Below, one piece after another: positions 34,901 to 47,200 of a stretch of DNA of 60,417 bases. The DNA comes from Byssothecium circinans (taxonomy: Eukaryota > Ascomycota > Dothideomycetes > Pleosporales > Massarinaceae): the NCBI GenBank assembly GCA_010015675.1, contig ML976993.1, forward strand, positions 342,792 to 403,208. Direction: 5' to 3'. A model generated the notes under the pieces. The model did not search any database. It saw only the letters and a program-made list of their open reading frames with translations, and had not been told where the DNA came from. Position numbers and translations under genes: made by a program. Positions within the stretch are counted from its first letter, which is position 1. The number at the start of each line of letters is the position of its first letter.

Positions 34901-36059
34901 GCTAGGCCTTAGTTCCTTAGAGGCTACTCTTTAGACTCTAAGTCCTCTAAACTAGCTCTAGAGTAATCTTTAAGTCCTTTAGTATATAGATTTGCGCTTA
35001 AGAGAACTCTTTCTCTTTAATAAATTTATTTATATTCTACTTAGTATCTTTAGCTCTTTAAGCTTAGCTTTTTATATTAAATTTATTTATTTACTTAATT
35101 TATTATTCTTATCCTTACTAGTTATAAGACTAGTAGAGGCCTTTAAAAATAAAAAACTAAAGCCTTCTAAATATTAGATTTCTACTCTAATTAAAAATGG
35201 TAAATCTAAATAATATCTTAGTTAACTACCTTACGTAGTTAGTAATATAGCTAAAAACTAAAGGCACTAGTCTTAGAAAAAGTAAAGATAAAGAAGTACT
35301 AAAAGTATTAAAGGCCTATATAAATACTTTATAACTTTAAAATAAAAACCTAATCTACTACTTTATTAAGAGATTAGTAAAGAACCTAAGACTAAGCTTA
35401 GTAACTATATTAATACTAAGCTCTTTAACTTTAAAAAAAAAAACTTTAGAGGATAAAACTCTCTAACTTAGACCTCTTTAATAGAAAGTAAAACTAGTAG
35501 TAATAATTCTACCTATAGATAAAATTTAAATTAGTAAATAATAGACTTAAAGAAAGAAAAAAAGTTAGGTATATATTTAACTAGCTAAAAAAGATAGTAG
35601 TTAATATTAGAATATCTTAGTTAAGCTAAAATAAAGATAGCTCTTAAGAGGAGTTTTAAAAGTTCCTTAATTACTAATTTATAAATACTTACTTTAATAA
35701 CTATATATAAAACTTCTTAAGTACATAGACTTAAGGAGACTAATCTCTTCCTAGTATAAATACTAAATTTATATAATTAGCCTATAATATTAAAGAAATT
35801 AAGAATAGTGCTATACTATAGAATATCTACTTAAAAGGACTTTATAAAGACTTTAAAGAAGTAATAGTATTAGTAAAGATACTTATAAAATAGTCTATTA
35901 ACTACCTAATAGATAGAGTAAAGTTAGTAAATAAGAATATTAACTAAAATAAGATAAATACCTTATTCCTTAAAATAAGAAAAGCTTTAATAGCAAAGCT
36001 ATAAGGTAATAATAAGGATAAAATAAACTAGGAACTTTTATAGTAAAAGTCTAAGTATA
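34901..36059 (+). mobile_element. Gypsy-like remnant, gag part
   Basis: Very TA-rich. A plus-strand frame resembling fungal gag is faintly readable (YLKGLYKDFKEVIVLVKI...). It is interrupted at a TA by pogo copy P5 and continues at 37889. Confidence 0.5.
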
Positions 36060-37888
36060 ACGTATTCTACTACTAAGTGCGCTAAACTACTAAGTGCGCT
36101 AGTTTTCCTTAGTAACACTAACTTACTTAACTTCATCATTATTATCGTCTGCATTGCTATCTAAAAATATATACTAAGTACTAGCCTCTAACTTAGAAGA
36201 ACTCTTTTTATTAGCTTTACAAGTTCTCGCGTTATGCCTAGTCTTACCATAGTTGCTACAGCGCCAAACACCTAGTTGTCGCGGTTGTCGCACCTTGCCC
36301 TTACTTTCTACCCTTGCCTTTTTATAGTTTTAAACTATTTTTAATAGTTTAGAACTATTCTAGTCTACTATAGGATTATACTCTATAGTATTACCCTTCT
36401 AAATATACTTATGCTTGCGTGTTTTACGCTTAGTTATTACCTTAAGTTACTTTTTAAAGTCTTTAATGCGCAACTTTATAAGTGTAGTACTATGCAGCAC
36501 TAACTTAGCACCTTTAATGAGCTGTAAAAGCCTACCCTGCGTTATCCGTAGTAATTAAGTAATAGAATTACGTATAAACTTTAACTAAAAGCTAAATTTA
36601 CGTGTATTACTTAGAGTCTTTAATAACTATAGCGTCTCTAGTAGTAGGGGTCCTAGTAGGGTACGTATACGCATATTAAAGTAATTAAATACTACCTACG
36701 CATTTAGAAGGACTAGCCTTGTTGCCTTAAAGGCCTTTTAATAGTTCTAAACTATAAATACGCTTAAAAACGCGTTTTTAAAGGCTAGTAAGAACGCTTC
36801 CTTATTAATATAAAAAACGCGCTTTTACACTAAGCCTTAAATAATCTTAGAGTACTTGCGCTTAAGCGGTAAGAAGCACACTACATTAAGCGGCTAAAGG
36901 ATGTATAACGAGTGCGGTAGTATATAGAGCGTAAAGATCTTATTATTATAATAATAATCCTTAAAATCTTAATTAAGGTAGCTTTTATAGCTATCTAAAA
37001 TTAGCAACTAATAGACGCTAATAGTTCTCGCCTTTGTATACGCGTTAAAGTGTTTCAACTACGCGAGACTAAGCTTATTAGTCATTTATTTATTCTCTAA
37101 GACTAAAAGCTTCTAATTGCGTAGTATATTAGCTTCCTAGTACTATAAAAAGATATAGATACGTCCTTTGTATATAATAAATAGTAGAGTAAATATATTA
37201 TTTAAATATATACTCTAGATGTCTATCACTTACTCCTTATCGCCTAGCTAAACTGTTGTAAGCTTTTCTTGCTTCTTTAAGCTAGTAATTACTTTTATAA
37301 AGCTAATAATACCTATTTAAAAGCTAGTCTTGTTAAAGTTATGTATATCGTCATCGTATACACCGTACTTAGCTTTAGTATTTTTTACAAGCTTAAACTA
37401 CGCGCTAACTACCTTAGGATCCTCCTATAGAGCTTTTTAATGGTCCTTTAAATAGTTTATAAACTATGCTATTTAGTTAATGCCTACGTTCTTACTACCT
37501 TGCTTACGTAATAGTTTGTTTGCCATATCTAACACTTCACCTAAGGTAGGCGCGAATCCTCGCGAATTAAGGTTAAGGATATATTAGATAAGCGTGTCCT
37601 CTTTAGTTAAGAACAGTTTTAAATAGTTTAGTACTATTGTTAGTTGAAAGGCCATTCCGCGCGCGCGTTGAAAAAGGGTTTAATGGCGAATGTTAAAGGC
37701 TTTAGCAGCGCGTTAGAGGCTTAGAAATTAGCCTAAATAGTAAGCTTAAAGGGTAAGCTTAATCTTACCTTCTTATTAAATAAGTAATAAGTTTGTTAGT
37801 TAAGGCATTTCATAATAAGTGTAGTATTAGTGTTGCTAAGGAAAACTAGCGCACTTAGTAGTTTAGCGTACTTAGTGGTAGAATACGT
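36060..37888 (-). mobile_element. Fot1/pogo-like element P5
   Basis: 1829 bp with inverted ends ACGTATTCTACTACTAAG and CTTAGTGGTAGAATACGT, flanked by TA. Two 17-bp iterons per end carry the core AAGTGCGCTA. The minus-strand transposase remnant is homologous to P1-P3. Near 37595 it contains the uninterrupted version of the site where the chromovirus entered P1. Confidence 0.88.
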
Positions 37889-39207
37889 TATATAAAGCTC
37901 TTATAAAAAAAATAAAAGGGAGAACTCTTATATAAAAAAAAAAGTAGGCTTAGTAGGTTTCTAAAAGTATTAGGAGCTAGTATATAAGAGATTAAAAGTA
38001 TCTATACTATAAGAAAAGTAAATATTTATTATAAAATACTCTCTTACTCTTACTACTCCTACTATAGAGGCAAAGTCTAGAAAGATTAAAAAAGAAAAAA
38101 AAGATAAGAAAGCTAAAAAGGAATTTATAATAAAGAATTTAGAAAAATAGCCTCTCCTAGTAATAGTTATAGCTAGGAGAAGAAAAGAAGGTTATAATAT
38201 AAAGATCTAAAGTAAAATTTTAATAATTTCTATTAGAGTTAGCTAGATAAAAGTTTAATTACTTTATACTTATTTATTAATAGAGAATTTTATACTTTTA
38301 CTTTACTTAATACTAGGTGCCTAACCTTTAGATTTATCTCTATAAAGTTTCTAAATTATTATAACCTTTTATATACTAATCTCCCTATCTACTAAGCTAT
38401 AATTAGAATATAAAGGAAGCATTCCTAGGTTATAAAAGTAGCTTAGATAAAGATAGATATCTATAGGTATATTAAAGATATTTAGTTATATATTACTAAG
38501 AGGGAAAAAGAGTATAATATTATACTTAGAAGACTATAGATAACTAGGAATAAAGTAACTTTAGCGCTAGCTAAAAAGTTAGTATATATATACTAGACTA
38601 GCACTTATATATAGAGTATAAAAAGTAAACTCCTATTAAGGTTAATAAAAAAAGTAAATATACTAGCGTTTATAGTAATTACTTAGAGAAATAAGAGAAA
38701 GATAAGATTAGTAAATATCTTTATAGTATCTATAGCTAATATTAAGAAAGCTTTAGCTTTAAAGAAATAGATAGATTCTTATAAGAAGCTTCTAAAGTCC
38801 TTAAAGAATCTCTATAAACTATTCCTTTAGTCTAAAGCTAATAAACTAGCTTTATACTAAAAACTTATAGTAGACTACTTTATTAAGATTATAAAGAAGG
38901 ATAGGAAACTAGAAGAGATCTTATAAAGACTACTTTATAATATAAGTAAAAAAGAACTCTTAGTACTAAGAAAAGAACTAACCTTATACTTAGACTAAAA
39001 ATTTATTTAAGTAAGTTAATTAAGTACTATAGTACTAGTCTTATTTACTTATAAGCTTAAAGAGGGACTTTACTTTTATATAGATTATAAGGTACTAAAT
39101 ACTATTACTTAAAAGGACTATTATTCCCTTTTTCTTATTAAGAAGACCTTAGCATAGATTAGAAAGGCTAAATAGTTTATAAAGCTTAATATTATAATGT
39201 CTTTTAT
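37889..39207 (+). mobile_element. Gypsy-like remnant, continuation into reverse transcriptase
   Basis: Plus-strand frame. Near 39060-39200 it reads KLKEGLYFYIDYKVLN...KDYYSLFLI, KKTLA-IRKAK-FIKLNIIMSF, matching the gypsy reverse transcriptase pattern in which FCVDYRxLN is followed by DRYPLPLI and AKxFTKLDVxxAF. The sequence stops at the N3 element, so pol is cut. Confidence 0.7.
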
Positions 39208-39373
39208 TACTAAGTTACGTATACTACTAAGTTGCGCACGATTCCTTAGCGTAGAACATTAAATATTCAACCTTTAACGTTATATATAGAAGTAATATAA
39301 ATGGTTAGCTATTAGAAAATAGTTTATATAAGCTATATTATAAGGTAGTGTTAGTATTATTATAAAAACCTAC
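39208..39373. mobile_element. Non-autonomous element N3, left part
   Basis: Two iterons with core AAGTT(A/G)CG, then a shortened interior related to N1 with an internal deletion. The extreme left terminus is missing. It is interrupted at CCTAC by an LTR element and resumes at 58637. Confidence 0.7.
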
Positions 39374-39735
39374 TATTAAGGTCTAGAGGGGCTTATACTA
39401 GAGATAGCTTAAAGAGCTTTTAGGTATAAGGGGGCTTAAGGTTCTAGAGCTCAGTTAGGTTCTTGTTAGGATGTTAATTCATGATATACTATTGTACTCT
39501 AATAGTACGTAGTAATGTTCGTCTAGAGGGCGTATAGGAGGTAAACTTAGGTAAGCTTGCAATTATAGAGTATGAGATACTAAGTAGATTATATTCCTAA
39601 GTAAGAGGTTAAACATAATTCTATAAAGGTAGGAATTAAGTTTATCTATATACTAGTTACGTCCCTTTGTCCTATTTGTCCTACCTGTCCTAGTCCTTGT
39701 GGGACCTCTAGGACTTTCTAGGACGCTAGGATAGT
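39374..39735 (-). repeat. Left LTR of the outer gypsy element, part 1
   Basis: Matches 58179-58540. The rest of this LTR is at 52311-52406, beyond the inner element. Confidence 0.9.
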
Positions 39736-39957
39736 AAGCTAGCGTAGCTTACATAACTCTAATTTAGCTCATGGTATGGAATACTTGTAGAGGGAAAACG
39801 TATTTAGTAGCTAAAGTAATTGTATTCTTTTCTATACTAATTAAAGAGTGGTTGTAAACATTCTATCCCCCCTAGTAGGTATTGAAACTAGCTACTATAC
39901 ACTAACCTAACCCCGTGACCATAGGTTAAGCTATTAGTTACTTTATGCTACGGTATA
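39736..39957 (-). repeat. 3' LTR of the inner gypsy element
   Basis: 222 bp, matches 52084-52305. The adjacent inner base run (TAACCTCCTATGCC on plus) is purine-rich on the element strand and may be the polypurine tract. Confidence 0.88.
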
Positions 39958-40064
39958 TAACCTCCTATGCCTACAGCATCGCCCCCTAATGCTGCAGCCA
40001 AACCAAACCAATTCTCCTTAGCTATAGCCTAAAAAGAAATAACTAAAAATCAACTCCATAAGAA

Positions 40065-40085
40065 AGAGAGAGAGAGAGAGAGAGA
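40065..40085. repeat. (AG)n microsatellite
   Basis: About ten perfect AG units between the extra frame of the inner gypsy element and its 3' LTR. Confidence 0.95.
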
Positions 40086-40141
40086 AAAACAAAAGGAAAA
40101 GAGGAGAGAAAGGAAATTCTAACTACTATAGGTAAACCGTC

Positions 40142-43100
40142 TCATATCTCTATCCTGTTATCGTTGCTATTCTCCTCCTTAGGCACATCAGGAATCCTAT
40201 CCTAGTGGAACTTAGCCTAACGGCGCTCTAATAGATCCTATCCGCAAAGGCAGAGAAACCTGTTAATAGCCTAATCAACTATAATATTCACGTCAGCGAC
40301 GTTATTATTCTGGCCTAATAGCGGCCTAGCTCCTTAGGTTAAGAAGTAAGACTAATTAGGAATACCCTTAGTAGGATTTAGCCTATAAGTAATGCACTTA
40401 GCTTCTTTACACACTTCCTAACTAATAAGAATAGCCTTCTTTATATTTTTGTAGTACTCCTAGATCTAGTCCTTTGTCTTATCACGAGTTATATCATCCC
40501 TAAAATATGTTGCCAGCTCATAGTGGACTTAGGGAGAATCCTAACACTCCTAATAAACTAACGCGCGTGAAATCGCTAAGGTCTATTAGATAGGCGCTGC
40601 ACTAGAGAAGGGCTAGTTAATGCCACTATACTTATTTAGATGCCCTAAAGGGGTAGTAGGTAGCACGGTATAATTATAGTAGGTTATAGTAATCTTATTA
40701 TAGGTTCCTATTTCTAAAATCTCTATATGCTTTATATTATTGCAGACTTAAATAAACCATAGGAGTATAGTGTGGCGCTATTTAGTAGCTAGGCTAGTTA
40801 AGCCGTAAGGGATAGTTAGTTTTAAAATGCGAATCTACCTAGGTTTGCAAGGGTGGCGTATCTACTGCAGGTACTTAATGTGATTATTTAACTTAGGTGG
40901 CTAATCACGCGCATCTACCTAGCCCTTAATGTAGGTATAGGTGGTCTAGCTAAGGGATTTCCTCTACGCCATGTACTAGTTAAGGTAGGTGTGAAATCTA
41001 TTAAATAAGATAGTGTAGTTCTTCTTATCCTCTTTATCCTAGGATATACTCCTCTAAATTATATTAGCGCCGCGCCTATTATAGTAGACTTCCTCTAGGT
41101 TACAATCTATATACTTAAAAGCAGTGTTATCACCTAGAGAGGTGGATTTAGCATAGTAGGGATATGAAATTAAGTAGGGCTATTTTCGCAAAACCGTATA
41201 CTAAACCTAGTAAGCTGGATCAGAATAAATAAGCTACTAGATAGGAGAGTAGTACATAATCTAGCCCTATCCTAGGTTAGATTTACCCTAGATGCGCCGT
41301 AGGTGGTAGTTATACATGCTATATAATTTATTAAGTACCTTCTTAAGCTCTAGGTCTTCATGGATCTAGGTAAGGATGCTACCTATAATTACTATGCTCG
41401 TCTTATAGAAGGTGGTAATCTGCTTTTGCATGCTAAATTACTAGATAACGTAGTCAAAATTCATGTACTACTTTTACTACGCTAGAAAGAACTAGTAGCT
41501 CTTTAGCTAATCCTTATCATGATATCCACGGGCGTTATACTAGAAGAGGATATATATCTAGGGGTTATTCTTAAAATCACCCTACTAGTCATGATTCGTG
41601 TACAGTAACTTAAGGAGCTACTGCAGACGTTCTTTAGATAAGGCGCGGACGGTAACACTAATATAGCTTGCGGTAGCTTTGCCATGCTAGAAATAGACTT
41701 TATAACTATTAGAGATTTTATTATAGTATAGCGTTAGGATGTATAGCTTATCCTTATGTATAGCCCACTAGTGTAGCCTAGCGTTCTTTAGCACCTAATT
41801 TAATAGTGAATTAGGCTAGGAATAGCTACACTTTACCCCCTTCTTAATAACCTTAATATCCTTAATGTCTAGGTTGTTAACTATCTCCTAATTAAAGTCA
41901 TCACCCTCTTTCTCTAAAGCCTGCGTGATAGCCAGCCTATTGCTTTCCACGGCAAGCATATGCTTATAGTTTTTCCTAGCCATAGATCGCGTCACCTACG
42001 GTAATAAGGCTTATAGGTTTATTAGGTAAAAGGTAGGCGTATTTAGTAAAGCATTTACTATGTACTCCCTTACTCCACGTACTAGGTTAGGCTTTAATAT
42101 TTCCTAAAGAGCATTTGCTATGGTGACGTTTGAAGATACGTGACACCTATGAGACCTAGGGGATTATGTCTACACATCCTAAAACTATCGCATCAGCTAG
42201 GCTTACTAAAGGCGAGGGGAGGATGTTAGAGAAACTACGTTAATTACATAGTTAATGTGCTCCTAAGTGTAGGGATATTCTGCTAGCATTTTGCCAGCAC
42301 TACTAATAGCTGACCTAGTGATCTCCTATTCTAAATCATAGGTTATAGGGATAAGCAAACTAGTGCGCTTGTAGATCTAGAGTTAGAACTTTCATAGATT
42401 ATCTAATAGCCCCTAGGCTTCTTATAGCATAAAAGGGTGGGGCTACCTCTACTTATTTATCCTAGAGGTAGCTTTACTAGTCATTTCTTTAAACTAGTTA
42501 TACGCATAGGCTAGATTATAGATGTTAATGATAGACTTAGGGTGCTTTTTAAGTAGAGCATTACTATCCCATAACTGTTAGAGGGCATAGGCTAGCTTAT
42601 AGGGGAAATCCTAATCTAAGCCGTAGATAGTTTAGTCTTAGGCGGTGACGTTAGCTTTTACCCTAAGGCGCCAGATCATCTTCGTGTTAATGAAGGGCAT
42701 GATGTCAGACATCTTTATATTCTACTAAGCAATGTAGGCGAGATAGGTTATTAGCTAGTGCTATATCTATACTTTAGGACTAAAGGGAAGGAGGGCTTTA
42801 GAGAGAAACTAGATTTCTAGAGTATTATAGCTAGTCTAAACTTAGTTCTACGCGCTAACTAACTTAGTATGCTGTTTCAACCTAGAATTATACGCACTCC
42901 TTAGCTATAGATAGTACTTATAGAATTAATTTAGGCTACCCTAGATTCTTATCACTTTGCTATCCTTTTCTATCTCTTTTCCTAACTACTAAAATAGATT
43001 AAGGCTCTTATCTAGATGAAGAGAATATTACGCTATTAGCTTACGATATGCAGCCTAGCGCTCACTACCTAACTAAGCCTTAATATGTTGAAGGGCTTCA

Positions 43101-43216
43101 TTAAGGGTAAGTTCCCGTGCATAGGGAAGGGGGGTTATCAAATAAGGGCTAATATTAACTATGATCTACTGCTGCTGAGGCTGCTAAGCAGGTCTAGGAA
43201 TCATCTTTAGGGGCAT
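40142..43216 (-). pseudogene. Extra reading frame of the inner gypsy element, 2OG-Fe(II) dioxygenase-like C-terminal half
   Basis: One frame of 1025 codons runs from ATG (43216) to TGA (40142-40144), interrupted only by TAG/TAA codons that RIP makes from CAG, CAA or TGG. It begins MPLKMIPRPA and has a Gln-rich patch; residues up to about 400 look helical. The C-terminal half has TSLGDNTAFKYIDCN (Y702-I-D704), RSIS-DKEDKKNYTILFNRFHTYL (His742), IRILKLTIPYGLT (Arg796, Y804) and RHTILLWFI-V, then GTYNKI and LGHLNKYSGI. This is the order of a double-stranded beta-helix dioxygenase: HxD, distal PHG, and arginine. Tyr702 and Tyr804 would be histidines changed by C to T. It lies on the pol strand, downstream of integrase, after a GC-rich hairpin. 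The family assignment is inference from motif order; the substrate is unknown. It could act on nucleic acid like fungal TET/JBP enzymes, but I see no specific TET/JBP feature. Confidence 0.6.
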
Positions 43217-43571
43217 GCTAATGATGATTCTTATAATGGTTAAAGATGAATAAAAGTTATCATGAAAGATAGAGGGCTAGTAGGGCTAGTTAAATAGTAC
43301 CTATCACTATTTAATAGTTTCCTACTCTTCTACGGCCCTACGCCATCCTTACTATCTTTTTAGCCCCTCTCCTCATTCAACCGCTAGTATAGCTTAGTAA
43401 TGCTAGTCATTTTAATTAGCTTATTAAACTATTTAGTTTAATAAGCTGTCCTACTATTAGCTCACCACTCTACTATTCACTATTTATATATTTAACCCAT
43501 GTTCATTCGCCATAATCCCCTCATTATTCCTGGTTATTTTAGTAGCGACGCTAGGTATTTTTATTTAACAC

Positions 43572-43608
43572 GCGGCGTGTCACCCGTCTATATGCGGGAA
43601 CATGCCGC
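43572..43608 (-). other. GC-rich hairpin between pol and the extra frame
   Basis: GCGGCGTGTCACCCG and CGGGAACATGCCGC pair around an 8-nt loop, in the 1-kb spacer between integrase and the extra frame of the inner gypsy element. It is one of very few GC-rich spots in this block. It may be a terminator, processing or promoter element; this is inference. Confidence 0.6.
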
Positions 43609-44279
43609 ATTTCTATAAAGGATGGTATATTTCCCTATAGTGGTAGTAGTAATAGTAGTTAAAAAATATCTTATCTATTCTTAAAACCTAATATTAGTAC
43701 TACTCCTTATCTAATCATAGTTTACTAGGTACATCCTATAGCGTCTAATTAGCTACTAGAGGCGCTAGCGTGACAGCGACATTATCAGTATCGCATTAAG
43801 TGAAAATTATCAAATTTGTCTGAATTAGGAAATCGTAATTTTCCTACCTAAATGCCCGCGCCTCCTATGCCTTATTCTAATGAATACACTATTCTTATTT
43901 TCTTTCCCTATAACTAGCCTTCCCCCTCCCTTGCCTTATTCCTACAGCCGTCCCATGGCTACAGCTTATTGTCGGCGTTAAGATAGGATTGCGACTTAGG
44001 GGGATAGCTATCGCTAGCGGTTTAGGTCAGCTTCTTTAACATATTAATGAGGAAGGTATCACAGTTATTCTACTATGCGTAGTTGCGCGCCATCCTCCTT
44101 AGAGTCTAGATTATTAGGATCGTCTTTATTACTATCCTCTATTTTATTGACTAACTCTTTGCTAAAATCCTCTACTAGTGGCGGGTCCATCTATTAGTGT
44201 GTTAAGTGCTATATGTCTTTATTCTATAGTCTTATAAATCCTTAATTAATTGCTTTAATATATTCTTAGGTGCGGGGAT

Positions 44280-47200
44280 AGTAGGGGCAAACACGATGGC
44301 TAAGGACTAGGTGCTAGAAGGTAGTACTATCAAGTTCTTAGAGAAAGTACTAGTCTTAGTTGCTAATATCACGCACTTAGAATGGGCCGTACTATCTATT
44401 AGCTAGTTTATAATCTATTAATTTTAAGACTTCCTTCTTTATGCTCCTAAGTAGAACAAGCTAGTGACGTTCAGCATGGCTAGTAATAATATCCTAGTAT
44501 TCATCCTAGTACTCTTTCTTACGCTAGTAGAGACACTTAACTTTCACCACTGCTTTATCTATATTAGCGTTATGGATATTAAGCTATATAGCGCGAAGCG
44601 CTATAAGCTTATCATAGGTATGAACCTTATTCTAGGGCAGCGTTTGCTAGGTTAGTAATAATAGTTTAATTAGCAGGATTAGGTTCTAGCTAGTAATAAG
44701 CTACATTAGGGAATAGCCTATTAATTCATGAACTAAGACCTAGTCTACTAGAAGGATGGTAGGAAGGTTATTAACCTATGTACCTTTTAGTTTCGCGAGC
44801 GCGTTAATAATAACTTTGTGCCCTCCTTTGATGAAGCCTATGCCCTAAGGATTATACCCTAACGCCTGCACTCTATAAATATGATAGAGTTTTACGAGAG
44901 TGATAATAATATCCTTATTTTCTAGCCTACTATTAATATTAATGCGTTTAACTATAGACCACCTATAAATAAGGTCCTTATAGATAAACTTTATAACTAA
45001 TTTAGCATTATTCTTTCTAAGAGCCCGCGCTTCTAGCTACCTAGTCATCTACTCTCTCGCGACTACTAGGTATTTAAACCCTCTAACATTTAGCATGTAG
45101 ACTACATCAAGGCTGACCTAATCCTAAAGGATGACGGTAAATGTTAAATAAAGGGCGTTACGTTTCTAATAGTAGGCTTTTCTCTAGCATTAGTTATAGG
45201 GCTAGATAAACTAGATTACGCATGCCTAAATGCCTTCCTACTAGTATCTTAAGGCTACTACTAAGGTAACCCTATTCACCCCTCTATAACTAATCTGCTT
45301 ATAGATAGCAATAATAATCGCGGCCTAGATATCTAGATTATTAATGACTTATTTTAGGGTTACATTTCTTAAGGTCTTCTTAAATAGGATTCTATCTAAC
45401 GTATAGAATGTAAGGGCGTGTTTCTTCCAGGCTCTAAGCTCTTTCTAGGAGGCTCCCTTAGGTGTTTCCCCTTGTAGGAGAAACCTTATAATATGGTCAG
45501 ATTTAACGCTGTACGTGTTATCTAACACCTAGCTAATATCCTTAGTGTAGTTTACCTTAGTAAGGCTTACAAAGGTTAAGACTACGTTTGATTAGAAGGC
45601 TGCGTTTTAGCTAGCTAATTAGGTTGTCTTAATTATTTTACATAGCGTCTAGTTGACAAATTCCTTAATATTATCCTAGGTTTCCTTTAGTAGTTCCTAA
45701 TCCTCTAGCTTTAGGTATTAGGACAGCGCATTAGGGATGACATTCTTCTTGCCTAGCTTATGTATAATGGTGAAATCCTACATTATAATCACACCTAGCC
45801 AGCGATTTATGAGAGATCCTAGAAGGTTAGTTAACGCGTAGTTAAGCTAGGTAATAAGCATTTTAGCATCTATTTTAATAGTGAAATGAATCCCGTAGAG
45901 CTAGATTCTAAACTTTTTTAGTACCTAGAGAATAGCACGGCATTCTAATTTTATAGAATCCTATTTAGCTTCATTAATTAACTAGAGCACGCTTTTAAAT
46001 TAAATTAGGTGTTACTTATTGTCAGCGTCTACTTACTCTATTAACGCCCTGCTACCTTTACCTAATGCGTTAATACTAAGGTAAACCTCCCTACCTTTAT
46101 AGTTAAGGCTAACTAGGGCTAGGGCCGTAGTGATAGCTTCCTTAAGTGTGATTATAGCTGTTCGCTAAGCGTATTTTTATTACTATTCCTGTTCTTGTTA
46201 CAGGAGCTTGAAGAGAAGCTTAGCTACGATCATAAAGTAGAAAATCTAGATTTGGTAATAGACACAAATGCCTAGGAACATGTAGACTTTAGTAATATTT
46301 TTACATTTAGGCTAATTAATGATTTTAATGACCTTCTTTTTCTAAGGGTGGCGACCATCAGAATCAACCTTATACCCTACGACCTTAATTCTTTTAAATC
46401 CCTAGAAGCACTTAGTTCCTAAGACTGTTAAGCCAGCTCATTTAATATCCGTGAGAATGCGGTCTATTTGCTGGAGGTGCTTAAGGACAAACTGCTAAAT
46501 TCTTAGCAACGCTTCTTATTAGTGGTAGTTGGTTTTCAGGCCTCTAATGCACACGTTATTAATAAAAGGTAAGTAATCGTGTAGTATGTAGTTAAATAAT
46601 ATCTTTATAATTACCTATAGAAACGCGGCTAGTACATTCATAACTCCTATAGGTAGGGTGCATTACTAAACTAGGCTTTATAGTCTATAGAAAGCTATAA
46701 TATCTCTACTATCTATATAGAGCTCTATTTAGTCATACCTAAAGAAATAGTCTATAAGGGTGAGTATGCTGCACCCTACAAATTTCTCTAAGAAATTATC
46801 AGCACATAGTAGTAGATTCGCATCCTAGATAGTTACTAAGTTAATTTTCTAAGCATTATTAATCAACTAATATCCTTTATCTTTCTTAGGGACTAAGAAC
46901 TATAGATTTTAGTACTAGCTATTGCATATTTCTAGCGTCCCTTACTAGATCCGCTCATTGAACATCTTGGTAGCTTCCATTTCTAGCTTTTTAGGTAGTT
47001 GAAATGCCCTGACTTACCACGCCTAGTGAGGCTTCATTTTAATTTTATATAGTGGTGAAACTAATGGGTGAATTCAGCCAGATTCATGAAAAGTATATGC
47101 GATGGCTAATTCTTAATTTAGTAGCACTTGTAGGAGCATCTCCTTTTCTAATAGCTGTAGTTCTTCTCTAATATTTATAGTCCTAATTTATTCTAGCGTA

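Noticed and set aside
44464..45600. Plus-strand frame of about 60 codons opening into a longer run with few stops
   Set aside because: The minus strand over the same region reads as gypsy integrase with the right motif order, and the plus frame is its shadow.
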